From an uncultured Sulfitobacter sp. (GTDB lineage Bacteria; Pseudomonadota; Alphaproteobacteria; Rhodobacterales; Rhodobacteraceae), in the NCBI RefSeq assembly GCF_947500075.1, contig NZ_CANMQS010000015.1, positions 1 through 45,073 of the forward strand: 45,073 nt of DNA. Reading direction: 5' to 3'. Made by a program: the position numbers and the translations under genes. The notes under the pieces were generated by a model. The model ran no database searches, had not been told where the DNA came from, and saw only the letters and a list, made by a program, of their open reading frames with translations. This document shows positions 8,008-16,406 of this stretch, one piece after another (the stretch's first letter is position 1; each line of letters starts with the position of its first letter).

Positions 8008-9321
8008 ATGAGCCACTTTAGTGACTACTACGACATGACCCGCGTGCGCCCCGAAGTGGCCGCGGTGCTGGAGACGATCAACACGCTGGGCGCAGAGAAA
8101 TTCGTGCACCGTGCCAAGGGGATCGACGATGATGCGAGCTTCCCGGTGGAGAACTACAAGGACCTCGCCGCACACGGGCTGATGACGCTTACCGTGCCGG
8201 AAGCCTACGGCGGGCATGGGTTCACCTTGGGTGAATATGCGATGGCGGGTGCGGAGATCGGCAAGTACTGCGGGGCCACGGCGCTGACCTTCAACATGCA
8301 CAATTCCACGATGATGTGGTCGCGGTTCATGTATGAAATGCCCCACCTGACAGACGCGGAACGCGCCGCTTTCGCCCCTTTGCGCGAACGCCAGTTCCGC
8401 CGCGCGGTGGAGGAGCAGGGGATCTACTCGCAGCCCATTTCAGAGGCGGGTCAGAACTGGACCTCCAAGCCTGCGCAGACCCAATGCCGCAAAGTGGATG
8501 GCGGCTGGCGCATCACGGGGTTCAAGAAATTCGCCTCCCTCGCGGGGTATTGCGATTACTATTCCATCGTTTGCACGGAGGTCTTCGAGGGGCAGGAGCC
8601 GCAGCACGAGGACACGATGATTTTCGTGGTCCACAAGAATGCGGAGGGTCTCAGCGTGCAGGGCGAATGGGACCCGCTGGGGATGCGCGGCACCAATTCG
8701 CGCGATCTGATCCTCAAGGACGTGTTTGTGTCTGAGGATGACATGCTGATGCCCAAGGGGATTTTCATCAAGACGATGCCCTACTGGCCGCATATGATGG
8801 CGACGCTGTCACCGACCTACATGGGTGTGGCGCAGTCGGCCTATGATTTCACCGTCGAATACCTGCGCGGGGAAACCCCCGGCCTGCCACCCATCGACCG
8901 GCGGCAGTTCACCACCAAGCGCCATGCGGTTGGGCAGATGTACGCGCGGCTGGCGGGGATGCGCGCGCTGTGGTGGCAGGCGTTTATGGAGGCGAAGGGC
9001 TTCCCCTCCAAGGCTGAAGTCATGCGTATGTACGCGGCGCAATACAACGTCATGGAAGGCGCGCAGGAATTGGCGGCTTTGGCGATCAGGACCTGCGGCG
9101 GGCAGTCGATGTTGAAGTCCTTGCCGCTGGAGCGGATATACCGTGACAGCCGCTGCGGGGCGCTGATGTTGCCTTATACCTCTGAAATCATGGAAGATTA
9201 TATGTCCACGCTGGCGCTTTTCGATGTGGAGGAACTGGACGATGCCCCCGGAGACGCGCATGGCGCGCGGACCTCGCTGTGGCGGGGGGACGGCGGGCAA
9301 TTGGCCTTGGCGGCGGAATAG
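8008..9321 (+). CDS. Acyl-CoA-dehydrogenase-like flavoprotein
   Basis: A 437-residue member of the acyl-CoA dehydrogenase superfamily. It has the N-terminal helical domain (LAAHGLMTLTVPEAYGGHGF), the middle beta domain (RITGFKKFASLAGYCDYYSI and WDPLGMRGTNSRDLILKDVF), and the C-terminal helical domain ending in CGGQSMLKSLPLERIYRD. Members of the superfamily act either as acyl-CoA dehydrogenases or as flavin-dependent hydroxylases and desulfurases using reduced flavin. Given the NicX-like neighbour and absence of CoA ligases in the operon, a hydroxylase role upstream of ring opening is possible (inference). It follows the NicX-like gene by 21 bp with an AAAGGAG ribosome site. Confidence 0.88.
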   Translation: MSHFSDYYDMTRVRPEVAAVLETINTLGAEKFVHRAKGIDDDASFPVENYKDLAAHGLMTLTVPEAYGGHGFTLGEYAMAGAEIGKYCGATALTFNMHNSTMMWSRFMYEMPHLTDAERAAFAPLRERQFRRAVEEQGIYSQPISEAGQNWTSKPAQTQCRKVDGGWRITGFKKFASLAGYCDYYSIVCTEVFEGQEPQHEDTMIFVVHKNAEGLSVQGEWDPLGMRGTNSRDLILKDVFVSEDDMLMPKGIFIKTMPYWPHMMATLSPTYMGVAQSAYDFTVEYLRGETPGLPPIDRRQFTTKRHAVGQMYARLAGMRALWWQAFMEAKGFPSKAEVMRMYAAQYNVMEGAQELAALAIRTCGGQSMLKSLPLERIYRDSRCGALMLPYTSEIMEDYMSTLALFDVEELDDAPGDAHGARTSLWRGDGGQLALAAE

Positions 9322-9323
9322 CC

Positions 9324-10598
9324 GTGGCACGGGACAGCGCGCGGGCGCAGGTCCAACTGGATGTGACGCCCGACACCGCATGGGCCGCGTTGCGCGATTT
9401 CTGCGCGCCCTGGCATCCGTGGATCGCGACCATGCAGGCAGAGGAGGGCGGGGGCGTTCGGGCCTTTACGGTCAAGGCCGAAGAGACGCTCTACCGCGAA
9501 CGGCTCACGTGGTTTTCCGATACCGACAAGGTCATGTGCTACACCCATCTGCAAGGCATCGACGGCGCGCAACGCTATGACGGGATGCTGAGTGTTGCGG
9601 CGGCAGAGAAAGGTGGCAGCATCGTCACCATGAGCGCGGAGATTGAGGCGCTGGCCGAACGCGCAGCGGATATCGCGTGCGGCACGACAGCTGTGTTTGA
9701 GGCCGGTTTGGCCGCGTTAGAGACGGGTCTGTCGCAGGCCGGGGCAGGGGGCGCTCCTCTGAAGCCGTTGCCTTTGGAACATCGCACCATCGACGATCTG
9801 CCACGTCTGGGGCTGACCATGACCCCTGCAAAAGACGGGCCATTGCTGTTGTTTCTGCATGGCATCGGCGGCAACCGCTCCAACTGGACGCGGCAGCTGG
9901 GGCGGGCGGGGCATGTGGTGCAGGCCGCCGCGCTTGATCTGCGGGGATATGGCGACAGCACGCTGGGCGCGGGCCAATCCACGGTGGAGGCCTATTGCGC
10001 GGACATCCGGCGGGTGATGGAGGTGCTGGGCAAGTCTCAGGTCATCCTCTGCGGGTTGTCCTATGGTGCATGGATCGCGACGGCATTTGCGGAAAGCCAT
10101 CCTGATCTGACGGCGGGGTTGGTCGTCTCTGGTGGTTGCACAGGCATGTCGGAGGCCGGACCGGAAGAACGCGACGCTTTCCGCGTAAGCCGGGAGGTGC
10201 CGCTGGATGCCGGGCAAGCGACGGCGGATTTTGCGCCCGGTGTGATCGGGGCAATCAGCGGGCCGGAGGTAGACGCAAACATCCGCGCCGAACTGACCGC
10301 CTCCATGGCGGCGATCCCGACAGAGACCTACCGCGACGCGCTGCGCTGTTTCACCAACCCGCTGCGGCGGTTTGACTTCGCGCGCCTGACGATGCCGGTT
10401 CTGTTGATGACCGGTGAGCACGACAAACTCGCCCCGCCGACAGAGATCAAATCGGTTGCCCATCGTATCCATGCCGCCAGCCCAAACCCTGACGTGCGGT
10501 TTGAAATCATTGCCGGGGCAGGGCATATCTGTAACGTGGAAAAACCTTATCTCTATACCGCGCCCTTGATGGAATTCCTGCGCAGGGTCGCGGGATGA
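9324..10598 (+). CDS. SRPBCC domain / alpha-beta hydrolase fusion
   Basis: A 424-residue two-domain protein. Residues 1 to about 135 resemble a SRPBCC (polyketide-cyclase-like) fold, with LDVTPDTAWAALRDFCAPWH and a short repeated beta pattern. The rest is an alpha/beta hydrolase: LLLFLHGIGGNRSNW (oxyanion region), CGLSYGAW (nucleophile elbow), MTGEHDKLAPP (acid region) and AGAGHICNVEKP (catalytic His). I start it at GTG 9324, two bases after the previous stop, since the upstream ATG lies well inside that gene. NicD, the N-formylmaleamate deformylase that follows NicX, is also an alpha/beta hydrolase, so the hydrolase half may play that part here. The fused SRPBCC domain is unusual. Confidence 0.82.
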   Translation: MARDSARAQVQLDVTPDTAWAALRDFCAPWHPWIATMQAEEGGGVRAFTVKAEETLYRERLTWFSDTDKVMCYTHLQGIDGAQRYDGMLSVAAAEKGGSIVTMSAEIEALAERAADIACGTTAVFEAGLAALETGLSQAGAGGAPLKPLPLEHRTIDDLPRLGLTMTPAKDGPLLLFLHGIGGNRSNWTRQLGRAGHVVQAAALDLRGYGDSTLGAGQSTVEAYCADIRRVMEVLGKSQVILCGLSYGAWIATAFAESHPDLTAGLVVSGGCTGMSEAGPEERDAFRVSREVPLDAGQATADFAPGVIGAISGPEVDANIRAELTASMAAIPTETYRDALRCFTNPLRRFDFARLTMPVLLMTGEHDKLAPPTEIKSVAHRIHAASPNPDVRFEIIAGAGHICNVEKPYLYTAPLMEFLRRVAG

Positions 10599-11263
10599 AA
10601 CAACTGCCCCGCCGCGAATTGAACCGTCTGGCGCGCAAGCAGCAATTGCTGGATGCAGCCTTGGTTGTCTTCGCGCGCGAAGGCTATTCCGGCGCGTCGA
10701 TGGATGCTGTCGCGGCAGAGGCAGGCACCTCAAAACCGACCCTATACAAGCATTATCCCAGCAAAGAGGCGCTGTTCACCGCGATGATGCGCGCGCGCCG
10801 CGATGACATGTTGCTGAGCATTGAACCGGGTGACCCAGACGCAATGGTCGCGCAGTTGCACGGATTCGCCTGGCGCTATGCGCGCACGGTGATGCGGCCC
10901 GACTTGCTGGCACTGGCCCGGCTGATCATTGGTGAGGCGCAGCGGTTTCCGCACATCGGCGTCGCCTATCAGCAAAGCGGGCCGGATCAAGTGCTGGACG
11001 GGGTGATGACATACCTCAGCCACCTGCGCGATGAGGGACGTTTGCAGTTTGAGGACGCGGAACTGGCCGCGCAGGATCTGTGGGGGCTGGTCTTGTCCGC
11101 GCCGCGGACGCGCGCGCTCTATGACCCTCAATGGGTGCCATCCCAGGCCGAGCTTGCGCGGTATATCCACAACGGATTGCGTGTGTTTCTGGCGGGCTAT
11201 GCGGCGTCGCCCGAGCGTGATCTGGAGGAGTTGGAAGCGGTCATTGCGGCCGGTACGCCCTGA
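10595..11263 (+). CDS. TetR-family regulator
   Basis: A 222-residue TetR-type repressor. The helix-turn-helix is at about residues 15-60 (RKQQLLDAALVVFAREGYSG, then MDAVAAEAGTSKPTLYKHYP and SKEALFTAMM). The C-terminal ligand domain resembles the AefR/TetR_C group. Its ATG overlaps the stop of the hydrolase fusion (ATGA), so it is co-transcribed with the ring-cleavage genes and probably controls them. Confidence 0.9.
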   Translation: MKQLPRRELNRLARKQQLLDAALVVFAREGYSGASMDAVAAEAGTSKPTLYKHYPSKEALFTAMMRARRDDMLLSIEPGDPDAMVAQLHGFAWRYARTVMRPDLLALARLIIGEAQRFPHIGVAYQQSGPDQVLDGVMTYLSHLRDEGRLQFEDAELAAQDLWGLVLSAPRTRALYDPQWVPSQAELARYIHNGLRVFLAGYAASPERDLEELEAVIAAGTP

Positions 11264-11279
11264 GGCGCGTCTTGTCAGA

Positions 11280-11315
11280 TTGACATACCTTATAAATTCA
11301 CTCAGAATTATGGTA
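11280..11315 (+). promoter_or_regulatory. Promoter and dyad operator before the imelysin operon
   Basis: TTGACA (11280-11285) and CAGAAT (11303-11308) are 17 bp apart. An imperfect inverted repeat overlaps them: TACC and AATTC on the left (11286-11299), GAATT and GGTA on the right (11305-11315). An iron-responsive regulator (Irr, RirA or Fur type) would fit the genes it precedes, but the motif does not clearly match one consensus. Confidence 0.45.
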
Positions 11316-11411
11316 CACCCCAGCCAGCCGTCGTTTTGACAGGTCAGCCAAGTTTCCCAAATCCGTGCGGGCGCGCCTTTGTGTCCCCCACACCTTCAAA
11401 GGGACTGACCC

Positions 11412-12674
11412 ATGAAACGACCCCACCTGTTGACCTCTGTTGCCCTGATGGCACTTGCCGCGCCGGCCTTGGCGGCTGAGAAGACCGATGTGCTTGCCAC
11501 CTATGCTGACATTGCAGCGGCCAAATACGAAGACAGCCTGATCACCGCACAACGATTGCAGACGGCGGTGACCGCGCTGGTCGCGGGCCCATCTGCGGAA
11601 AGCCTGACAGAGGCGCGGCAGGCATGGCTGGCCGCACGGGTGCCGTATCAGCAGACCGAAGTCTACCGCTTTGGCAATGCCATCGTCGACGACTGGGAAG
11701 GCAAGGTGAATGCCTGGCCGCTGGATGAGGGGCTGATTGACTATGTCGATGCCTTCTATGGCGGAGCGTCGGATGAGAACGCCTTTGCCGCGTTGAACGT
11801 GGTTGCCAGCGCAGGGTTCACCCTGTCGGGGCAAGAGGTGGATGCCGCCGCCATCACGCCCGCGCTGTTGTCTGATACCCTGCACGAAGCCGACGGGGTG
11901 GAGGCGAATGTTGCCACCGGTTATCACGCGATCGAATTTCTGCTGTGGGGTCAGGATCTGAACGGCCATGGCCCCGGTGCAGGCAACCGGCCCTGGACGG
12001 ATTACGCAGGCGGCGCGGCCTGTACCAACGGCAATTGCGACCGGCGGGCGGATTACCTTGTTGCGGCCACGGATTTGCTGGTCTCCGATCTGGAATGGAT
12101 GGCGGCGCAGTGGCGTGACGAAGGGGAAGCACGGGGCACCCTGATGGCCGATCCGGATGCGGGAATTGCTGCGATGCTGACGGGCATGGGGTCGCTGTCC
12201 TATGGAGAACAGGCGGGCGAACGGATGCGCCTTGGGCTGATGCTCAACGATCCCGAAGAAGAGCATGACTGCTTCTCTGACAACACCCATAACAGTCACT
12301 ATTATGACGGTTTGGGCGTGCAGAACGTCTATCTGGGGGCATACATCCGGGTTGACGGATCGCTGGTTTCAGGCGCGTCCCTGTCGGATATGGTTGCGGC
12401 CACGGATGCAGGTCTGGATGCGGAGATGAAGACCAAACTGAGCGCTACGATGATGTCGCTGGGGCGGATCAAGACCGCGGCAGAAGCGGGTTTTGCCTAT
12501 GACCAGATGCTGGAACGGGGCAATGCCGCCGGGGAGGCGCTGATCATGGGCGGTGTGGAGGGCCTGATTGATCAGACACGCTCCATCGAGCGGGTGGTGC
12601 GGGTGCTTGGGCTTGACCAGATCGCCTTTGAAGGGTCCGACAGTCTGGATGATCCGGACGCGGTGTTTCAGTAA
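11412..12674 (+). CDS. Imelysin-family (M75) periplasmic protein, probable iron-binding lipoprotein-like IrpA/ICMP
   Basis: A 420-residue secreted protein with a signal peptide (about residues 1-21, ending ALAAPALAAEK). It has the imelysin signature GxHxxE as GYHAIEFLLWGQD near residue 175. Other family segments are ARVPYQQTEVYRFGNA and WPLDEGLIDYVDAFYGG. Imelysin proteins (IrpA, ICMP, EfeO) are periplasmic and linked to iron uptake, with no proven peptidase activity. It opens a four-gene operon with a di-heme oxidoreductase, a second imelysin and a DUF1513 protein, a set often found together in marine alphaproteobacteria. Confidence 0.9.
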   Translation: MKRPHLLTSVALMALAAPALAAEKTDVLATYADIAAAKYEDSLITAQRLQTAVTALVAGPSAESLTEARQAWLAARVPYQQTEVYRFGNAIVDDWEGKVNAWPLDEGLIDYVDAFYGGASDENAFAALNVVASAGFTLSGQEVDAAAITPALLSDTLHEADGVEANVATGYHAIEFLLWGQDLNGHGPGAGNRPWTDYAGGAACTNGNCDRRADYLVAATDLLVSDLEWMAAQWRDEGEARGTLMADPDAGIAAMLTGMGSLSYGEQAGERMRLGLMLNDPEEEHDCFSDNTHNSHYYDGLGVQNVYLGAYIRVDGSLVSGASLSDMVAATDAGLDAEMKTKLSATMMSLGRIKTAAEAGFAYDQMLERGNAAGEALIMGGVEGLIDQTRSIERVVRVLGLDQIAFEGSDSLDDPDAVFQ

Positions 12675-12692
12675 GAAGGCGCGGGCACAACG

Positions 12693-14240
12693 ATGATGAG
12701 GCGCGGATTGAAATGGCCCGTCAGCGCTGCGTTCTGCGGGGTGCTGATGGCGGGCATTGCAGCGGCTGAGGGGCCGCCCTGGGCCGGTCTGGGGGACCCG
12801 CATCTGAACGTGGTACCCCGCACCCCGGCAGAGGCGGCGCGGATCGCAAAGGTCACCGCACTGACGGCGGATTTCAGCAGACCCCAGAAATTTGAGGAAC
12901 GCCCGGCGGGTGCCGCGACCGTGCGGGTGGTGCCGACGGCGGATGCGTTTTCCAAACCCTCAGCCAACATCCGCTTTGAGGATGAGCTGGACTTCAAGGT
13001 CGGCAATGGATTGTTCCGCAAACTGTGGGTGTCCGCGCCGGCGTCGACCTTGGCGTCTGATGGGTTGGGCCCGCTGTTCAATGCGCGGTCCTGCCAGCGG
13101 TGCCACATCAAGGATGGGCGCGGGCACCCGCCCGAAGGCCCCGAGGACAACGCGATTTCGATGTTCCTGCGTGTGTCTATTCCCGGCGCGGATGCGGGTC
13201 TGATGCGGGAGATTGAAGGGTATATCGCCACGTTGCCGGACCCGACCTATGGCACGCAGTTGCAGGATTTTGCCGTGCAGGGGCATGTGTCGGAATACCG
13301 GCTGGCAATCAGCTATGAAGAGGAGGTTGTCACGCTGGCCGACGGGGTCAAGGTCACGCTCCGCCACCCGAGGTACGAAGCGGCGGATCTGGGATATGGA
13401 CCGCTGCACCCGGCGGCGATGCTCAGCCCGCGTGTGGCCCCGCAGATGATCGGGCTGGGCCTGTTGGAGGCGATCCCCGCGCAGGATATTCTGGCGGGGG
13501 CGGATCCGGATGATGCGGATGGGGACGGCATTTCGGGCCGTGCCAATGTGGTCTGGTCTGTGGTCCATGATCAGCCGATGCTGGGGCGGTTCGGGCTGAA
13601 GGCCGGCGCGCCCACGGTGCTGGAACAATCCGCTGGTGCCTTTGCAGGTGACATTGGCATATCCTCTCCGCTCTTTCCGGCGGCGGCGGGGGCGTGTACG
13701 GCGGCGCAAAGCGCGTGCCGGAATGCGATCCACGGGGATGGCGATGATCGCCTGTTTGAGATTGATGCCGAAGGGCTGGACCTTGTCACTTTCTATAGCC
13801 GCAATCTGGGGGTGCCCGCGCGGCGCAATCTGGATGATCCAGCAGTCCTGCGCGGCAAGCAGGTGTTTTATGAGACGAACTGCACGGCCTGTCATCGCCC
13901 CAGTTTTGTGACCCACCGGCTGGTCGATCAGCCGGAGCAGAGCTTTCAATTGATCTGGCCCTATACGGATATGCTGTTGCACGACATGGGGCCGGGATTG
14001 GCAGACAATCGGCCCGAGGCACGCGCGACCGGGCAGGAATGGCGCACGCCGCCGCTGTGGGGCATCGGGCTGACGCAGCAGGTCAGCGGGCACACCTATT
14101 TCCTGCATGATGGTCGCGCGCGATCACTGTTGGAAGCGGTGCTGTGGCACGGCGGTGAAGCACAGGCGCAACGCGATGCGGTGGTCGGCATGACAACAGC
14201 AGATCGCGACGCCCTGATCGCGTTTTTGGAGAGTTTATGA
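12693..14240 (+). CDS. Di-heme c-type cytochrome oxidoreductase (DHOR/thiol-oxidoreductase family)
   Basis: A 515-residue periplasmic protein with an N-terminal signal peptide (about residues 1-27). Two heme-c motifs are visible: CQRCH near residue 134 and CTACH near residue 396. Family segments include GLGPLFNARSCQRCHIKDG, GLGLLEAIPAQDIL, ADPDDADGDGISGRANVVW and YFLHDGRARSLLEAVLWHGG. It probably passes electrons in the periplasm and may change the redox state of iron handled by the two imelysins (inference). It lies between the imelysin genes, with a 4-bp overlap to the second. Confidence 0.9.
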   Translation: MMRRGLKWPVSAAFCGVLMAGIAAAEGPPWAGLGDPHLNVVPRTPAEAARIAKVTALTADFSRPQKFEERPAGAATVRVVPTADAFSKPSANIRFEDELDFKVGNGLFRKLWVSAPASTLASDGLGPLFNARSCQRCHIKDGRGHPPEGPEDNAISMFLRVSIPGADAGLMREIEGYIATLPDPTYGTQLQDFAVQGHVSEYRLAISYEEEVVTLADGVKVTLRHPRYEAADLGYGPLHPAAMLSPRVAPQMIGLGLLEAIPAQDILAGADPDDADGDGISGRANVVWSVVHDQPMLGRFGLKAGAPTVLEQSAGAFAGDIGISSPLFPAAAGACTAAQSACRNAIHGDGDDRLFEIDAEGLDLVTFYSRNLGVPARRNLDDPAVLRGKQVFYETNCTACHRPSFVTHRLVDQPEQSFQLIWPYTDMLLHDMGPGLADNRPEARATGQEWRTPPLWGIGLTQQVSGHTYFLHDGRARSLLEAVLWHGGEAQAQRDAVVGMTTADRDALIAFLESL

Positions 14241-15253
14241 GACGTTTTGTGATGATTCTGGCCTGCGTTCTGATCCCGTCTGCGGTGGGGGCAGGGCCAA
14301 AGGCCATGGTCATCGAGGATAGCATCGAGGGGCATATCCTGCCCCGGTTTGAACGTTTGGCGGAGGCCTCGGACGTTCTGGCACAGACAGCGGGGCAGGG
14401 CTGTACCGGCGCCTCAGACGCCCTTGTCAGAGCCTATAGGGATGCCTTTGACGCCTGGATTTCTGCCAGTCACCTGCGGTTCGGCCCGACGGAGGTAGAG
14501 GACCGCGCCTTCGCGCTCGCCTTCTGGCCGGACAGCCGGGGCAAGACGCCGCGCGCCTTGCGCAAGCTGATTGCCGAAGCGGATCCGATTGGCCTGTCGG
14601 TGACGGATTATGCGCAGATGTCGATCGCGGCACGCGGGTTTCATGCGCTGGAGTTTTTGCTGTTTGATCCCGGTGTCAGCTCAACCGGTGACGCGGGCTA
14701 TCGGTGCCGGTTGGTCCAGACTGTGGCGGGGGATATCGCGGTGACGGCGGGTGCGATCCTCAAGGATTGGCAGACGGATTACGCGGCGCGGCTGCGCACC
14801 CCGCGCGCGCAGGGGACCTACCGGACGGAGGACGAAGCGGTGCAGGTGCTGTTCAAGGCCCTGACCACCGGGTTGCAGTTCACGTCCGAGGTGCGGCTGG
14901 GGCGGCCTTTGGGGACGTTCGACCGGCCCCGTCCGAAACGGGCGGAAAGCTGGCGGTCCGGCAGGTCTGCACGGCACGTGATGCTGAGCCTGCGTGCGAC
15001 CCGTGATTTGGCGTTGCGGCTGGCGGCGGGTGATGCGGCGGTGCACGCGGCGCTGGAGGATGCGTTCGGGCGCGCCTTGACCCGGCTGGAGGCATTGAAC
15101 GATCCGGTGTTTGCCGGTGTGGCTGACCCGCAGGGCAGGTTGAAGGTTGAGGTGATGCAGCAGGCGGTGGACAGCATCCGCGCGGTTGTGCAGCAGGATC
15201 TGGGGCCGACGCTGGGTGTGGTGGCCGGGTTCAACGCCTTGGACGGGGATTGA
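14237..15253 (+). CDS. Second imelysin-family periplasmic protein
   Basis: A 338-residue imelysin-domain protein with a signal peptide (about residues 1-18, ending SAVGAGP). The GxHxxE-type motif appears as GFHALEFLLFDPG near residue 137. It is shorter than, and clearly diverged from, the imelysin at 11412-12674. Its start overlaps the stop of the cytochrome gene (ATGA). Two different imelysins around a di-heme cytochrome suggest partners in one periplasmic metal-handling complex. Confidence 0.87.
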   Translation: MRRFVMILACVLIPSAVGAGPKAMVIEDSIEGHILPRFERLAEASDVLAQTAGQGCTGASDALVRAYRDAFDAWISASHLRFGPTEVEDRAFALAFWPDSRGKTPRALRKLIAEADPIGLSVTDYAQMSIAARGFHALEFLLFDPGVSSTGDAGYRCRLVQTVAGDIAVTAGAILKDWQTDYAARLRTPRAQGTYRTEDEAVQVLFKALTTGLQFTSEVRLGRPLGTFDRPRPKRAESWRSGRSARHVMLSLRATRDLALRLAAGDAAVHAALEDAFGRALTRLEALNDPVFAGVADPQGRLKVEVMQQAVDSIRAVVQQDLGPTLGVVAGFNALDGD

Positions 15254-15257
15254 GGAC

Positions 15258-16337
15258 ATGGGACAGCGCACCGGGCGTCGGCAGTTTCTGGGGGGGTTGC
15301 TTGCCGCCGGGTTGATCCCGAAACCAACCTGGGCGGATGCCGGGGCGCCTGCGTTCCTGTCCGCTGCGGCGCGCCCGGATGGCAGATATGTGCTGTGCGG
15401 GATCACCGCGCCGCTGGAAGTGGTGTTCGAGATTGATCTGCCCGCGCGCGGTCATGCGGCAACGGCCCATCCCCGGCGTCCCGAAGCGGTTGCCTTTGCC
15501 CGGCGGCCGGGGACCTTTGCGGTTGTGATTGACTGCCTGCAAGGCCGGGCCAAGGCCACGCTGACCGCACCGGAAGGCAGGCATTTCTATGGGCATGGGG
15601 TCTATTCTGAAAGTGGGGATTTCCTGTTCACCACGGAGAATGACTTTGAAGCGGGGCAGGGCCGTGTCGGGGTCTGGGACGTGGGCGCAGGATACAAGCG
15701 CATCGCAGAGTTTCCCAGCGGCGGAGTAGGTCCGCATGACATCAAACGTCTGCCGGGACGGGAGACACTCGTTGTCGCAAATGGAGGGATAGAGACTCAT
15801 CCTGCCAGCGGACGGGCGAAGCTCAACCTGCCCGACATGCAGCCCAACCTTGCTTACATCGACGATGGTACCGTCACAGAAGTGACAATGCTGCCCGCTG
15901 GGATGCACCGGAACTCCATCCGCCATCTGGCGGTCAGCGCACAGGGGGCGGTGGCCTTTGGCATGCAGTGGCAGGGCGATGGTCCGGCGGCGGCGCTGGT
16001 CGGGTACCACTGGCAAGGGGGGGCAATGCAGGTGATGCGCACGCCCGGAGAAGACCTGCGTGCGATGGCGGGCTATATCGGCAGCATTGCCTTTGCCCCC
16101 GATGGAAAGCGGATTTGTGTGACCTCCCCGCGCGGGGGGCTGTTGCAGACCTATGACGCGGTCACGGCCCAGTTGCAGGACAGCAGACCGCTGGCGGACG
16201 TCTGTGGCGTTGCGCCGCTTGTGGGTGATTTTCTGGTAACCTCCGGCACCGGGGTTTTGCAACGGATGTCACGCCTTGCGGTGCCCCATGCGGTGCCGTT
16301 GATGTGGGACAATCATCTGGTTGCGGTCGCGGCGTAG
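15258..16337 (+). CDS. DUF1513 family protein with Tat-type signal
   Basis: A 359-residue protein starting MGQRTGRRQFLGGLLAAG, a twin-arginine signal (RRQFLG). The mature part is a DUF1513 beta-propeller-like protein with family segments such as FYGHGVYSESGDFLFTTEND and GGVGPHDIKRLPGRETLVVA. DUF1513 proteins occur at the end of imelysin/di-heme oxidoreductase operons; their function is not established. Tat export suggests folding or cofactor loading in the cytoplasm. Start ATG 15258 lies four bases after the upstream stop. Confidence 0.87.
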   Translation: MGQRTGRRQFLGGLLAAGLIPKPTWADAGAPAFLSAAARPDGRYVLCGITAPLEVVFEIDLPARGHAATAHPRRPEAVAFARRPGTFAVVIDCLQGRAKATLTAPEGRHFYGHGVYSESGDFLFTTENDFEAGQGRVGVWDVGAGYKRIAEFPSGGVGPHDIKRLPGRETLVVANGGIETHPASGRAKLNLPDMQPNLAYIDDGTVTEVTMLPAGMHRNSIRHLAVSAQGAVAFGMQWQGDGPAAALVGYHWQGGAMQVMRTPGEDLRAMAGYIGSIAFAPDGKRICVTSPRGGLLQTYDAVTAQLQDSRPLADVCGVAPLVGDFLVTSGTGVLQRMSRLAVPHAVPLMWDNHLVAVAA

Positions 16338-16406
16338 TCTTCGCTCTTGTTCAGCCGGGTTTGGCGCAGGTAGGCTGATCCGAGATCACCAGCGATGGAG
16401 CGCGCC

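Noticed and set aside
7045..8346. Long minus-strand ORF over the NicX-like gene (433 codons)
   Set aside because: Composition rich in His, Arg and Gly with no family motif; the plus-strand genes are clear.
12960..14108. Minus-strand ORF over the di-heme cytochrome
   Set aside because: Shadow of a gene with clear heme motifs on the other strand.
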